DNA of 64,000 nucleotides from Bacillus sp. FJAT-45350 (GTDB lineage: Bacteria; Bacillota; Bacilli; Bacillales; NISU01). The stretch is taken from positions 2,984,079 through 3,048,078 of the forward strand of contig NZ_NISU01000001.1 in NCBI RefSeq assembly GCF_002335805.1. Reading direction: 5' to 3'. The translations under genes and the position numbers were made by a program. The notes beneath the pieces are model-generated. The model was not told where the DNA came from. It saw only the letters and a program-made list of their open reading frames with translations, and made no database searches. Positions 25,688-35,580 of this stretch are shown here, in pieces (positions within the stretch are counted from its first letter, which is position 1; each line of letters begins with the position of its first letter).

Positions 25688-26776
25688 TTACTTTAATAAA
25701 CAAAATCCGATTTTGTAACCTTTTTCACTGTCATATTCCTGAGTAATTTTCATTACACAAATATTTGTTGGTTCTATTGCCTTTTGACCAACACCGTTTG
25801 ACCAGGCTTTTACATAATCACCTACCTCAACATTCTCTGCAAGTCTTACATAGACCTGCCCTAAGAGTCCTACTACTGTCCACTCATCAGGTCTATCTTT
25901 TCGAGATGTTTGCTCTAATTCAGGATTCCAATTGGGATTTTCTTTTGGCACTTCAATTAGAGGTCTATCCTTTTCGGTTTCACCTTCTTTTAATTCATAA
26001 TCTGTATCTGGAACAGTTTCATAAACAAAAGCGCCCCATTCATCACGTTCCCAACGCTTATCCCATGAAAAAGGTGTATCACCTAAAATAACACCTGCGA
26101 TTGCTGATGTGACACCAATTACTTGCTCCCCTTCATTTGCAGGTCTTACACCGTATCCATCTATAGTTTGTAATAACCCGTATTCCTGTTCTTCACCTGT
26201 CAAGTTAGGAAATAGCTCCGCAAAGTCAGTGAAAGAGTGACCACTCGAAATAGTTCCACTATGCTGAATATTTCCAGTAATGCTAAATAAGTGCCACTTT
26301 CTGTTTGATGTTAGTCTACTGCCACTTAGACTATATCCACCTGCTATCGAATATTGCTCACTGTTTACAGTTTGTCTACTTGCAGTAACATGTGAATTTA
26401 GAGCAGTTGCGTTAGATTCCCATGATGATGTGGACATAGATTGGTTTCCTGTAACTTCACAATCTAATGACGCAGCCGTTTGGCTTCTTGGTGCTGTGGC
26501 TCTGCTATCTTGACTAGCTGTAATTACCCTTGAGTTTGGTGTAGTAATCTTTGTTGTATCTGACGCATGTGACACCATTCCTTGTGTCTTGTAAATATCG
26601 CTATCTGATACATGTTTATTTCTAATGGTGTTTGTTGATGTTGGTTGCACTTCATCTTCCTTATGCGTAGTAACTTTTTTATGAGCATCTGCTATACCTT
26701 GTTCCCACCTGTTCATATCTTGCTCCGTAACAGGGTCTTCACCTTTCCAATCTAATTTGGGCTCAAATTGACTCAC
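25688..26776 (-). CDS. Tail fibre/spike with self-cleaving C-terminal domain
   Basis: A 362-residue protein. The N-terminus (KLDWKGEDPVTEQDMNRWE) is typical of fibre attachment regions. The middle (about 45-150) holds degenerate short repeats rich in Ser, Thr, Asn and Ala of the trimeric-adhesin type. The C-terminal 170 residues resemble the Peptidase_G2/intramolecular-chaperone domain (DTPFSWDKRW, VVGLLGQVYVRLAENV), which helps the trimer fold and then cuts itself off. It should be the host-recognition protein. Last gene of the tail operon. Confidence 0.75.
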   Translation of the reverse strand: MSQFEPKLDWKGEDPVTEQDMNRWEQGIADAHKKVTTHKEDEVQPTSTNTIRNKHVSDSDIYKTQGMVSHASDTTKITTPNSRVITASQDSRATAPRSQTAASLDCEVTGNQSMSTSSWESNATALNSHVTASRQTVNSEQYSIAGGYSLSGSRLTSNRKWHLFSITGNIQHSGTISSGHSFTDFAELFPNLTGEEQEYGLLQTIDGYGVRPANEGEQVIGVTSAIAGVILGDTPFSWDKRWERDEWGAFVYETVPDTDYELKEGETEKDRPLIEVPKENPNWNPELEQTSRKDRPDEWTVVGLLGQVYVRLAENVEVGDYVKAWSNGVGQKAIEPTNICVMKITQEYDSEKGYKIGFCLLK

Positions 26777-27060
26777 GTACTCTCACCCTCCCTTACTTCT
26801 ATCTCAAATTTGAATTCTAATACTTCTTCGCTAGGTACATTTATATCTGATTGTTTTTTTTGAATACTTTTCCCTGCGTTGTCTCTTAACTCTAGTGATT
26901 CAATCCGAGTAACACCGGATATATTACCCGTCTTCAAAAAAAAGGCGGTATTCTCAACTTTTTTTGAAAGAATAGAAACCTCTTGTCCATTTAGTAGTAC
27001 CTTTTCCGTCCTGTCAGAAATATCTTGAGCTACTTGTTGTAAATACATTGGATCAATCAT
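26773..27060 (-). CDS. Small baseplate/fibre-associated protein
   Basis: A 95-residue protein of unknown fold, with a helical first half and a strand-rich second half (EVLEFKFEIEVRE). Its start and stop overlap its neighbours by 4 nt each, between the YmfQ-like baseplate gene and the fibre gene, so it is probably a structural adaptor. Confidence 0.65.
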   Translation of the reverse strand: MIDPMYLQQVAQDISDRTEKVLLNGQEVSILSKKVENTAFFLKTGNISGVTRIESLELRDNAGKSIQKKQSDINVPSEEVLEFKFEIEVREGEST

Positions 27061-27629
27061 AGTACCACATCCCTACTTGATTTAAGCACTGGCATTCCTA
27101 CATAAAATTCATCTACAGTTACATATTTTTTTCGCGTTAGGACTACTCGATCACTAACCATAATCATTGACGAAGTGGAAGGAACCACTCTTAGTTCATT
27201 TGTAGAGGGAATGACATCTTTAGCTTCTTTTATCAGCTGTTCTAACGATAAAATGTGACCTAAGGGTAAAATTGCATATAGAATTTTTTCTTTTGTATCA
27301 CGTTTTAAGCTTGCGGTTTTCTTTGAAAGAAATCTATTAAATATACCTTTTAATTGATGTGGATTTAAACCATGAGTACTTTTGGCTACAAGGATTCTCC
27401 TTCTACGAGTGGCATAGATATCGCCAGGAGATGGCTTTAAATCGTACTCTTCCTCCCACAATGGTAATCCCCAAGTTGCCGTCTCAACATTCAATTGATT
27501 AAAGATATCCTCAAAAACCACTTCTAGTACGTCTAACTTCTTACCTGTCCCCGCAAAGACCATTTCCATTAACTTATTTCTGTGAAAAGGAGAGATGAGA
27601 GAAAAGAGGTCTTCTTTTGCTTTACTCAC
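27057..27629 (-). CDS. Baseplate wedge protein, YmfQ/XkdU-like (DUF2313)
   Basis: A 190-residue protein at the XkdU position, directly after the baseplate J-like gene and overlapping it by 8 nt. Motifs such as TWGLPLWEEEYDL, RRRRILVAKSTHG and LNPHQLKGIFNRF fit the DUF2313 family, which joins tail-fibre proteins to the baseplate wedge. Confidence 0.85.
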   Translation of the reverse strand: MSKAKEDLFSLISPFHRNKLMEMVFAGTGKKLDVLEVVFEDIFNQLNVETATWGLPLWEEEYDLKPSPGDIYATRRRRILVAKSTHGLNPHQLKGIFNRFLSKKTASLKRDTKEKILYAILPLGHILSLEQLIKEAKDVIPSTNELRVVPSTSSMIMVSDRVVLTRKKYVTVDEFYVGMPVLKSSRDVVL

Positions 27630-29088
27630 TTAGTATCACCTCTATTTTAGGTATTTGTTGAGTATCAATAATGATGTTTTCAGATTCGCCATTAAGAAGC
27701 AGCTGTTCGTAATCAGTAACTCCACCGACGTTTGAGAGTATACCTCCAATAACTGTTCTAACAATTTTCGTTTCCTCATTTTTTATAAGTTCCGATAAGT
27801 AATCATCAAGACCTTTAGAAAATTCACTTATAGCTTTCTCAATTGAAATCCCACTCAGTTGAACTGTAGCAGTAATTATTAAAGAGCTAGTTTCTGCTCG
27901 TTCAATAAAAACACGATGATCCACAGGCGCTACACCATCATGTTCTTCATCATCAAAGACAGATTGAATATATTCCAATCTAAAATACACTTCTGTTTCT
28001 AAGAGAGGCTCTATTTTAACTTGATTATTTTCTTTGCTGTCAGCCACAAAGTAAAATACCATTTCTCTTTCTTGTACATCATTAACGTTCAATATATACG
28101 TTGCTTCTTCCTCTGAAAGTAAAGAGGACTTTAAAATTTTGTCTTCTGAGTCTGTAAAATAAATTTTAATAATGTCGCCCGTTGCATCCTCATCTTCAAT
28201 ACGGACACTAGCTTTTACAAACCAATATCCCTCTTCATTTATTGTAAGAGGAATTGAAATATCTGTATCCAACTTCACTTCCGGGTCATTAATGTTAATC
28301 TTATACCCTGGTGCAATATAGTCCTGAACTCTATTAAGTAACGATCTATCAGCGGGATTTCCTTCATTATCAACAATAGCAATTGAAACTGTACCTCTTC
28401 CATATTTACGTCTTTTGACTATTGCCCTTCCGACACCATCAACTTCGTTTGCCCACGAGCGATATTGAGCATCATTACCACTTGTCAAACGTTCTCTCGC
28501 ACGTTGAAGATGACGTTCCAAATATGCCTCATCTGATTCTTCATTAACTCCACCAGTAGCAGCTTCAATATTGGTAAGTGAGGTTACACCAGTAATGGGA
28601 GTTACTAACACCTCAATAGTATTTGCTGGTACGTTGCCATTTGTTCCTATTTCCACTGCTTCTAACGGAACAAACGTCTCCTTTGTTTCACCTATAACAG
28701 TTGTTTCAGTAACGCGAAATTCAACTGCTTCACGATTTTCATCTTCTAATGTGGAGACTATATTTCCTACTGAAAACGTTGTTCCTTGTCTACCAGTAAC
28801 AAACAATGAAACCGTAGAGCGCTCGCCTCTTCTTTTTTCCGTACCGCTTTCTAGTAATTTCATTTCTAAATAAGGACCGTACGAAGTCATAGCAAAAGCT
28901 CTAAGTAATATCTCATTGGCGGTTTGTTGTAACGCCTCTGACAACTTTACGGCAATAGGTGAGGCAATATTAAAAGCAAACTCCCCTTGTTCTTTCCCAT
29001 AAGAATCAGGAAAGTAGCTTAAAATATCTTCTAATAAAGACTCATATGCCCATTCCTCTAAAAATGGAGGTAACTCTTTAAGAGGCAA
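27622..29088 (-). CDS. Baseplate J-like protein (XkdT-like)
   Basis: A 488-residue baseplate wedge protein. The family core is clear: GTTFSVGNIVSTLEDENREAVEF, GTNGNVPANTIEVLVTPITG, AATGGVNEESDEAYLERHL and YRSWANEVDGVGRAIVKRR. It is longer than XkdT (about 350 residues) because of an insertion of about 100 residues (290-390, YWFVKASVRIED...). Overlaps the XkdS-like gene by 11 nt. Confidence 0.92.
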   Translation of the reverse strand: MPLKELPPFLEEWAYESLLEDILSYFPDSYGKEQGEFAFNIASPIAVKLSEALQQTANEILLRAFAMTSYGPYLEMKLLESGTEKRRGERSTVSLFVTGRQGTTFSVGNIVSTLEDENREAVEFRVTETTVIGETKETFVPLEAVEIGTNGNVPANTIEVLVTPITGVTSLTNIEAATGGVNEESDEAYLERHLQRARERLTSGNDAQYRSWANEVDGVGRAIVKRRKYGRGTVSIAIVDNEGNPADRSLLNRVQDYIAPGYKININDPEVKLDTDISIPLTINEEGYWFVKASVRIEDEDATGDIIKIYFTDSEDKILKSSLLSEEEATYILNVNDVQEREMVFYFVADSKENNQVKIEPLLETEVYFRLEYIQSVFDDEEHDGVAPVDHRVFIERAETSSLIITATVQLSGISIEKAISEFSKGLDDYLSELIKNEETKIVRTVIGGILSNVGGVTDYEQLLLNGESENIIIDTQQIPKIEVILSE

Positions 29089-29542
29089 TCAAACCACCTC
29101 CATATCTAAGATTAAGAGGAACATTTCCGTAAATGGTTTCCACTATAAACTTAACAAGTACTTGATCACCCATAACTTCAAATTCGAAAGACCCCACCGA
29201 AGTGGTTCGTGAATCTATCATTAAAGCTTCCGTTACACGCCTCTCAATTTCACTTTTCTTAATATCATTATCTAATTCACTTCTCATTAAATCTTCTATT
29301 TCCACACCGAAATTTTCATCATAAGCTAAATACTTACCTTTCTCTGTACGAACACAAGCATATGCCCACTGAGCATATGCTTGTAAATCCGAAACCGTTA
29401 CTATACGACCTGTGGGATCTGTTACAAATTCACCTGTTTCAAAGTCACGCCTTGGAACTTGTAATGATATATCATATATAGCTTCTTGGGATTCTAAAGC
29501 TTCATTCAATTCATCAGGTAACTCGAAAGCTGGATATAACAT
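29078..29542 (-). CDS. XkdS-like baseplate protein (DUF2634)
   Basis: A 154-residue protein with the gp25/DUF2634 lysozyme-like layout (YEISLQVPR-type strand start, GEFVTDPTGRIVTVSDLQAY, YGVEIEDLMRSEL-type region). It forms the inner baseplate next to the J-like protein. Start overlaps the preceding stop. Confidence 0.85.
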   Translation of the reverse strand: MLYPAFELPDELNEALESQEAIYDISLQVPRRDFETGEFVTDPTGRIVTVSDLQAYAQWAYACVRTEKGKYLAYDENFGVEIEDLMRSELDNDIKKSEIERRVTEALMIDSRTTSVGSFEFEVMGDQVLVKFIVETIYGNVPLNLRYGGGLIAS

Positions 29543-29802
29543 TAATTAAAACCTCCTATCACCATGTAGGAACCGCTGGGTGTGGGGATGCAAAATACTC
29601 TTTTCCCGGAAGTAATGAATACATGTTCAAGTACTTGGTATTCATGCTTAGGGATAGGCTCTGGAAAGCTGTCTAATAATAGAGAACCACTAGTTGTAAT
29701 AGTGCCAAACTCGCTAATTAACTTTTGCTGGGATTGCTCTGTTCGTTCATTTATTTCACGTGCAAATAAGCTACCTATTTTGTTTGTCCATTCTCCCATC
29801 AT
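29542..29802 (-). CDS. XkdR-like protein (DUF2577)
   Basis: An 86-residue protein of the DUF2577/XkdR type: an N-terminal helix, then strands (GSLLLDSFPEPIPKHEY) and a glycine-rich end (SGSYMVIGGFN). Lies in the standard PBSX order between XkdQ and XkdS. Confidence 0.8.
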   Translation of the reverse strand: MMGEWTNKIGSLFAREINERTEQSQQKLISEFGTITTSGSLLLDSFPEPIPKHEYQVLEHVFITSGKRVFCIPTPSGSYMVIGGFN

Positions 29803-30791
29803 TTCGCCACCTTTAACTGAACAGTCATTTGCAAGGTCCCAATATCCCTAGATACGCTAGAAACCATAAATTTCCCAAGTAATGTACCCACTTCAACTTC
29901 AATAACATCACCTTTTCTTAAAAAGGGAATGTCCGGACCGTAAATCGACCTTGTTATGTTTGGTTGTCCATTTTCCTGCAATATCTCAGCTGCTTTTTCT
30001 TGTGCTTCTTTTCTACCCTCTACACCAAACACAACATCTTGAATAACACCAAAGTTAATACGTCCGTCTTGTTCATAGACAATTTGTGAAGGGGTATTTT
30101 CTTTGGATGTACCATAGACCTTTACACGAGTAATAATATTTTCTATATTGTGTTCATCTTCGCTCTTTTCCGCATAATATCTATCTAGCTTATAAACAAT
30201 AGTGTTACTACCCTCTCTAACTATGTTAAGTTGCCCTTTTTCATCTCGAACAAAAAAACGTGGAGAACCACGCTTTTTAGCTTCCTTTATTCGTTCGGAA
30301 AAAATTTTTCCTATTTTATCACCCTTATAAATTTTAAATTCTAATGCACGGTGGGGACCATCTATTCTACCAATGGGTATTCCCCACTTCCTTGCTAATT
30401 TACTAATTGTCTCAGCAACGGTTTCGCTACTAGAAATCTGTACTTGGTCCTTTGATTGTTGGAGAGGAAATAAAGCATCATAGCATATCGCAGTAAAAGA
30501 CGATCCTTCTTCTGTTGTAAAACCATATCTATATATAGAGCCTCGCCATACTTCTTGCCAACTACCTCCAGTAGTCGCTTCTACAATCATTCTATGTGCT
30601 AAATAACATAACTGATTTAAGTACTTGTCCCCTACCAGGATATTCTTAACGGTTAGTATCAAACGAGCAGATAACTCATCCTCCATATCCTCATATTTTG
30701 CTTCAAGAATTACATCAGTAATGTTAAGTCTTCTACCATCAGGAGGGATTAATATAAACCGGTACTTTGTATGTTCGACTCTAAAGGACAT
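29799..30791 (-). CDS. XkdQ-like tail hub protein
   Basis: A 330-residue protein at the XkdQ position (gpD/hub-like). It contains KAKKRGSPRFFVRDEKGQL-like and SNTIVYKLDRYYAEKSEDE regions and the closing domain GPDIPFLRKGDVIEVEVG. It forms the central baseplate hub that contacts the tail tube and spike. Confidence 0.85.
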   Translation of the reverse strand: MSFRVEHTKYRFILIPPDGRRLNITDVILEAKYEDMEDELSARLILTVKNILVGDKYLNQLCYLAHRMIVEATTGGSWQEVWRGSIYRYGFTTEEGSSFTAICYDALFPLQQSKDQVQISSSETVAETISKLARKWGIPIGRIDGPHRALEFKIYKGDKIGKIFSERIKEAKKRGSPRFFVRDEKGQLNIVREGSNTIVYKLDRYYAEKSEDEHNIENIITRVKVYGTSKENTPSQIVYEQDGRINFGVIQDVVFGVEGRKEAQEKAAEILQENGQPNITRSIYGPDIPFLRKGDVIEVEVGTLLGKFMVSSVSRDIGTLQMTVQLKVAK

Positions 30792-30803
30792 CTAATCCAC
30801 CCC

Positions 30804-31427
30804 CTACGGTATTTTAAGCACTTGTCCTGGAAAGATTCTGTCAGGGTTATCTATTTTATCTCTATTAGCTTGAAATATATCTCTGTACTTACTACCATCT
30901 TTATAATAATCTTGTGCAATTCTCCAAAGAGTGTCTCCACTTTTTACAGTATGAGTTCTCGGCTTACTATTTTGTGTAGGAGATGCTGCTGTAGATACTT
31001 TTCCGTCTGATCCTATGGATGTAATAACTAGTTGCCGATACTCACCTAAAGCTAATGTGTACCTATAATCGCCATAGCCTCCTTCAATTGGAGCATCAAA
31101 TTTCTCGATATAAACAGGTAAATTTATTTTTGTGTCGGGAATTATCAATCGTAATGGTTTGTTTTCCTTATTCCATGTTCTGAACACCTCAACAACCTCT
31201 TGTGCATTCTTTTCAACAATCACTGGCAACTGTCTACTTGGTCCAGGTAACAACCCATATAATATTACTTTTTCTGGGTTACGTCCCCTAGGCATATCAA
31301 AAGCTCCACCGTAAATTGTTGTAAAGGACATAGTCCTAGCCCCAAAATGAAAATCAATCTTTTCAGGAGGGATAGGCAATGTAACAGCTGTAGTTGTATT
31401 TTGTAATAATAAAGTAACTTTTAACAA
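30804..31427 (-). CDS. XkdP-like LysM protein (tail hub or assembly)
   Basis: A 207-residue protein with a phage-specific first part and a C-terminal LysM motif (THTVKSGDTLWRIAQDYY...NPDRIFPGQVLKIP). This is the XkdP layout; LysM here may bind peptidoglycan or serve in baseplate assembly. TTG start after GGAGGAATAG. Confidence 0.9.
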   Translation of the reverse strand: MLKVTLLLQNTTTAVTLPIPPEKIDFHFGARTMSFTTIYGGAFDMPRGRNPEKVILYGLLPGPSRQLPVIVEKNAQEVVEVFRTWNKENKPLRLIIPDTKINLPVYIEKFDAPIEGGYGDYRYTLALGEYRQLVITSIGSDGKVSTAASPTQNSKPRTHTVKSGDTLWRIAQDYYKDGSKYRDIFQANRDKIDNPDRIFPGQVLKIP

Positions 31428-31438
31428 CTCTATTCCTC

Positions 31439-34408
31439 CTAATTTGTTGTGTTTGCAAAGAATTCTCGTAAAGATTGATAGATTTCTTTTGATACAGGTT
31501 CAACAATTTGTTTTGCTAGTGACTCTAGGTCTTTTGCTTGGTTAATTCCACTTCCATCAACAGCAACACTCACAGTAACTGGCATAGAGCCAATCATTAC
31601 TCCGCCAAAACCACTATTAGACCCCATGCTGCCCATAGAGCCTACTAAACCACCGTCTGCATAAGGTTTAACACCTAACTTTGACCCTACTTGTTCATAT
31701 AAATCCATCGCACGGCTTCTTCTACTACTTGAAAGTGGGATAATCGCTTCTGGACCCGCTTCGCCGACAAGGCCTAAATGCGGACGGTTAATAAATCCTC
31801 CGTTTGCATAAGCTTTAGCAGATTCTCTTCCGCTTCCAAAGCCACTTGTTACGCGATTCCATATAGACGATCCCCAATTCTTGGCACTGCCTATGATTCC
31901 TTCTATATAACCAGGAATGCCGCCTATCCAAGTAACTACTGAATCATAAGCATTTTTTGCATTACCCGAAATTTCATTGTAGATATCTGTCCACCAAGCT
32001 CCTACTTGACCAGGTAAACCAGACCACCACTCATCTATACCAGTGACCGTATCACTTACATACTGTCCAACCTCACCTGGTACCTGTGACATCCATTCCA
32101 TTGTATTGTCATACAGACCACCAAAATATTCAGTAGCCTTATCAGGAAGTTGGGAAAGTCTTTCTGAAGAATAACCAATCATGTAGCCTAGAACCTCAGG
32201 TACACTTTCTCCCATTTCATTCAGTTTCTCTAGAGCGCTATCCTTGGCATCAGTGAACCCAGTTACTACCGTATCTTTGAATCCTGATAGGTCAACATCT
32301 CCTATCCAGTCGTAAACGACCTCTCCTAATTTGCTTCCACCAAGACCACCAAGAGCACCACCAAGAGCACCACCAACAATACCACCTATGGCAGTTCCCA
32401 CTCCCGGTACCACACTTCCGATTGCTGCACCACCAGCAGCACCTGCCATAAAGCCACCCCAACCACCAGCAGAACTAGCTATCATTGCACCACGGTCTTC
32501 TTCTTCTGCATTTGCAATATTCATAACATCCATTCCAATAGCTAAGGGTCTAGCAAGTCTACCAAGTGTGCCAAGCGCTCCACCAGCAACAATTCCACTA
32601 GCAGGAGGACCACCTTTATCTCTTCCAAATGGATTTAATCTCTGGTACCATGGGGTTCTTCTTGCAGAACGTGGTCCTGTTGGTTCATCATTAGATCCCC
32701 AACTTCCTAATGAACGCTGATACCAAGGTATTTGTTGTGATTGCCTATGTTCTTGCCTTCTTGAAGTATTACTTCTTCTTGTCGGAGTAGGTTCGACAGG
32801 CGCTCGTCGTCCATCTCTTACTCTAGTATCTCGTCGTTCTTGTTGCTGTTTCCTTCGGTTATCTTTTCTTGAAGTGTGACGATTCCATCCTGTTTTGCCT
32901 AAATCCCAACCACCTTTAAATAACTTTCCTAATGGTCCTAATAATTTAAAAGCCCCACCTAATAAAACACTTTGAAATAATATAGAGGCAATATTCCCTC
33001 CTGCACTTTTTTCTAAGCTTGGTAAAGTGTCAAGCCATACATCTCTTAAACCCCTAGCTATCTTACCGCCTTCAAGTTCACCTAGAAACCCTTCTACAAA
33101 AGATTTCCCTGCAATAACACCAGCATTTGCATAATCGCTACCATCATCAGCTACCCCTAATGCGCCCAGAATAACACCGTTTAGTGTATTCCCAATTTTA
33201 GAACCTGTGTTTCCCATGAAAGATGAAACAATGTCTTCACCGTCATCATTCCACCACTCTTTAAATACCTCATCTAATTTATTAAAGGTGAATTGAACTT
33301 TGCCGCCAAAATCTAACTCCATAAACTCTTCATTTTCTAAAAAGTTGTCTTGAACAAAACCGATTGACAACTCTATACCGTCAATAAGCCTTCCGCTGTG
33401 CTTGGCTGCGAAGTCTTCAACATCTTGCCCAAGCGAGGCAATAAGCTCCTTATTTTCACCCCGCCATTGTCTAAACCTTGTAAGCATTGGACCAAATGTT
33501 CTTTCCAAACCTTGTCCCCAACGATAGACAAATGTTTCATTGAAAAAAGAGCGCACACCTAAAAATAAGTTACTTAGGTTGGCACTCATCTTTTCCATTA
33601 GACCATTAAACCCTGAAAGCTCCTCTTCTACTAGTGGCCATATGTCAGTAATATCTTTACCACTATCCGCCAATTCTTCTAATCTAGCACGAGCGGAACC
33701 ATCAATAGCACCCATTTCTTGTAGTCGAGAAGTCATCATTCCTATAGGATTACCTGAATCCATTGCATCATACAAACGCCCCATCCAAATGGCCACGTCA
33801 GTAAATTCATGTTGAGTACCAGCAGCAATATCCCCAACCATTTCGAGTCCTTTACCAGTGGAAAGAGCCCCTTTTGTAAATACCTCTAAAATTCGAGAAG
33901 ACTCAAAGATTTCATCTCTAGTAAAAGGTGTGTTGCCGGCGAAAGTAACAAGCTCGTCCATTCTATTTTTTGCCGCTTCTGCACTTCCTAACATAACCTC
34001 AAATGCAGTAGTTATATTTTGCCTATCAGCAACCATCTTTAAAGGAATAATGACTCCACCCGCGACTCCACCTGCCATCCCTAACATTCCTAGTGTGGAT
34101 GTAGCAGCGCGAGCAATCCCTCGAATAGGTCTAGTCGCTAAATCAACTGCTCTTACAGTGATGTTGTAACCTCTACTTACAACACGATTGGCATAATTAC
34201 CCACTGAATTTATAGTCCTAGATGCTCTATCAACCGCTGATATGGTCATTTGCCATCGAGAGTTTTGTAATCTTTGCATTCTTCTTTCCGTACGTGTAGC
34301 AGTATTCTCAAACTCTGATACACGCCTTTGAGCTCGTCCTATACCGTCGGAATACTGGTCATTTACAGTGATGGGTATTTCTATACGATATACTTCCTCT
34401 TTAGACAA
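31439..34408 (-). CDS. Tape measure protein
   Basis: A 989-residue protein, the largest of the tail module: an N-terminal helical region with repeated RTINSVGNYANRV-like segments, a hydrophobic stretch (GMLGMAGGVAGGVIIPL), a basic disordered part (about 500-600) and a Gly/Ala-rich hydrophobic region (GAAGGAAIGSVVPG, GGIVGGALGGALGGLGGSKLG). It ends in the common segment FINRPHLGLVGEAGPEAIIP. It sets tail length and contacts the membrane on injection. Follows the chaperone genes, as expected. Confidence 0.92.
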   Translation of the reverse strand: MSKEEVYRIEIPITVNDQYSDGIGRAQRRVSEFENTATRTERRMQRLQNSRWQMTISAVDRASRTINSVGNYANRVVSRGYNITVRAVDLATRPIRGIARAATSTLGMLGMAGGVAGGVIIPLKMVADRQNITTAFEVMLGSAEAAKNRMDELVTFAGNTPFTRDEIFESSRILEVFTKGALSTGKGLEMVGDIAAGTQHEFTDVAIWMGRLYDAMDSGNPIGMMTSRLQEMGAIDGSARARLEELADSGKDITDIWPLVEEELSGFNGLMEKMSANLSNLFLGVRSFFNETFVYRWGQGLERTFGPMLTRFRQWRGENKELIASLGQDVEDFAAKHSGRLIDGIELSIGFVQDNFLENEEFMELDFGGKVQFTFNKLDEVFKEWWNDDGEDIVSSFMGNTGSKIGNTLNGVILGALGVADDGSDYANAGVIAGKSFVEGFLGELEGGKIARGLRDVWLDTLPSLEKSAGGNIASILFQSVLLGGAFKLLGPLGKLFKGGWDLGKTGWNRHTSRKDNRRKQQQERRDTRVRDGRRAPVEPTPTRRSNTSRRQEHRQSQQIPWYQRSLGSWGSNDEPTGPRSARRTPWYQRLNPFGRDKGGPPASGIVAGGALGTLGRLARPLAIGMDVMNIANAEEEDRGAMIASSAGGWGGFMAGAAGGAAIGSVVPGVGTAIGGIVGGALGGALGGLGGSKLGEVVYDWIGDVDLSGFKDTVVTGFTDAKDSALEKLNEMGESVPEVLGYMIGYSSERLSQLPDKATEYFGGLYDNTMEWMSQVPGEVGQYVSDTVTGIDEWWSGLPGQVGAWWTDIYNEISGNAKNAYDSVVTWIGGIPGYIEGIIGSAKNWGSSIWNRVTSGFGSGRESAKAYANGGFINRPHLGLVGEAGPEAIIPLSSSRRSRAMDLYEQVGSKLGVKPYADGGLVGSMGSMGSNSGFGGVMIGSMPVTVSVAVDGSGINQAKDLESLAKQIVEPVSKEIYQSLREFFANTTN

Positions 34409-34414
34409 CCCTCA

Positions 34415-34609
34415 TCACCCCTTTTTAAAAAGACTTGCTAATGCAGCTGCTTGATTAGCTGGACCTTTCATCATTTCTTCTTTATGCTTCCATGCAGCTG
34501 CAAGTGCAAATGCTTTACGTCCTTCTGTTTCATTTAAAATTTCATCGGGCCACTTTCCGTTCGTCATAAAAATAATACGCAGAAGGTCAGTTACCCCTCC
34601 TGCGTCCAT
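34415..34609 (-). CDS. Tail assembly chaperone, frameshift extension (gpT-like)
   Basis: A 64-residue frame ending KGPANQAAALASLFKKG. It can start at its own ATG (34609, overlapping the preceding TAA), but the slippery heptamer A AAA AAC lies directly before that stop, and a -1 shift reads straight into this frame (CTA ATG GAC). It is thus probably made mostly as the C-terminal extension of the 34609-35085 product, as in the lambda G/GT pair. Confidence 0.75.
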   Translation of the reverse strand: MDAGGVTDLLRIIFMTNGKWPDEILNETEGRKAFALAAAWKHKEEMMKGPANQAAALASLFKKG

Positions 34610-35085
34610 TAGTTTTTTACTTCTTCAGTATAATTGACAACTCCGACACCTGATAGTTCATCAATTAGTGTAATTAAAGCGTCTTTTTCTCCTGCTAATA
34701 ACACTTTTTCAATAACCTCATGCCCTGTTAAGACGTTTAGTCGTTCCCACAACTTTTTGTTATCCCATATCTTTTTACGATCCTCTGGAATGGTTGCATG
34801 ATAGATTGTCAGGTTATTCCCTTTTACTGTATCTACTTCTTCGACAAACTTACGGCCATTTTTCCCGTTACTATACTTAATTGATGCTTTCTTACATTTA
34901 TCGTACACAGAATCGTCTATACCCATTACAGTAAAAGAGAAAAGTACTTTCCCTTTGCGAGAAATCTCTACTTTTCGTGTGTTCGATTTTTTCTGTTCAT
35001 GAGCCTCTAATATACCAGCCAGAAGCTCATCTTCATTTTCTAGCAATTCTTCTCTTTCTTCCTGTGTAACCTCATTCTTACTCAT
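34609..35085 (-). CDS. Tail assembly chaperone, XkdN-like (gpG-like)
   Basis: A 158-residue helical, acidic protein between the tail tube and tape-measure genes, the place of XkdN-type chaperones. It ends in AAA-AAC-TAA, where -1 frameshifting would fuse it to the next frame. The short and long forms together keep the tape-measure protein soluble and recruit tube subunits. Confidence 0.85.
   Translation of the reverse strand: MSKNEVTQEEREELLENEDELLAGILEAHEQKKSNTRKVEISRKGKVLFSFTVMGIDDSVYDKCKKASIKYSNGKNGRKFVEEVDTVKGNNLTIYHATIPEDRKKIWDNKKLWERLNVLTGHEVIEKVLLAGEKDALITLIDELSGVGVVNYTEEVKN
34612..34618 (-). promoter_or_regulatory. Programmed -1 frameshift site
   Basis: On the minus strand A AAA AAC is in the correct register (GTA AAA AAC TAA), is followed directly by the stop, and leads into the next open frame. 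This is a canonical slippery heptamer in the position known for tail assembly chaperones. Confidence 0.8.
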
Positions 35086-35113
35086 AATTCATTCCTCCTA
35101 CATTTATAATTGA

Positions 35114-35560
35114 TTAAGAAGCTCTCCCGCGTAGCACACCAGTAAAGTTTAATACTGCATCAGGTTGCCCTTTTTTAAGCCCATTATTAATTTTCGCTAA
35201 TAGAGTCGCATCTTTAATAACCGTTTCTGTAAACGTCAATGTAATTGTGTAGCTCATTGGTATAGACCACGTAATCTTTTCTCCCGCTGGATTATAATCA
35301 CTATTTGTGACATTGATTTGTGCATGCCAAGTATTTACTTCTGCTAGGAAGTTACCATCTCCATCGTAAAGTTCCCCATCATAACCTCTCATGATATTTC
35401 GGGGGTCCAGCTCTCCGTTATCGACTTGTTCTTGAAGGTCTAAAGGCATATTCACTCTCCAAGACCATTGTCGATTAATGACTTCCCCCGGCTGAACATT
35501 GGCAATATCAATGGAACCGTCTGGTACACACTGTCTAAATATATAACGACCGTCTGACAT
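35114..35560 (-). CDS. Tail tube protein (XkdM-like)
   Basis: A 148-residue strand-rich protein next to the sheath gene, with PDAVLNFTGVLRGRAS at the end. The composition and order match XkdM, the inner tube of contractile PBSX-type tails. Confidence 0.88.
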   Translation of the reverse strand: MSDGRYIFRQCVPDGSIDIANVQPGEVINRQWSWRVNMPLDLQEQVDNGELDPRNIMRGYDGELYDGDGNFLAEVNTWHAQINVTNSDYNPAGEKITWSIPMSYTITLTFTETVIKDATLLAKINNGLKKGQPDAVLNFTGVLRGRAS

Positions 35561-35580
35561 ATAAATCCCTCTCTTTCAAA

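Noticed and set aside
32331-32720. 129-codon Pro/Ala-rich frame on the plus strand
   Set aside because: Mirror image of the Gly/Ala-rich part of the tape measure gene.
34415-34609. Independent 64-residue gene
   Set aside because: The ATG is possible, but the slippery heptamer before the stop makes a frameshift extension the better reading.
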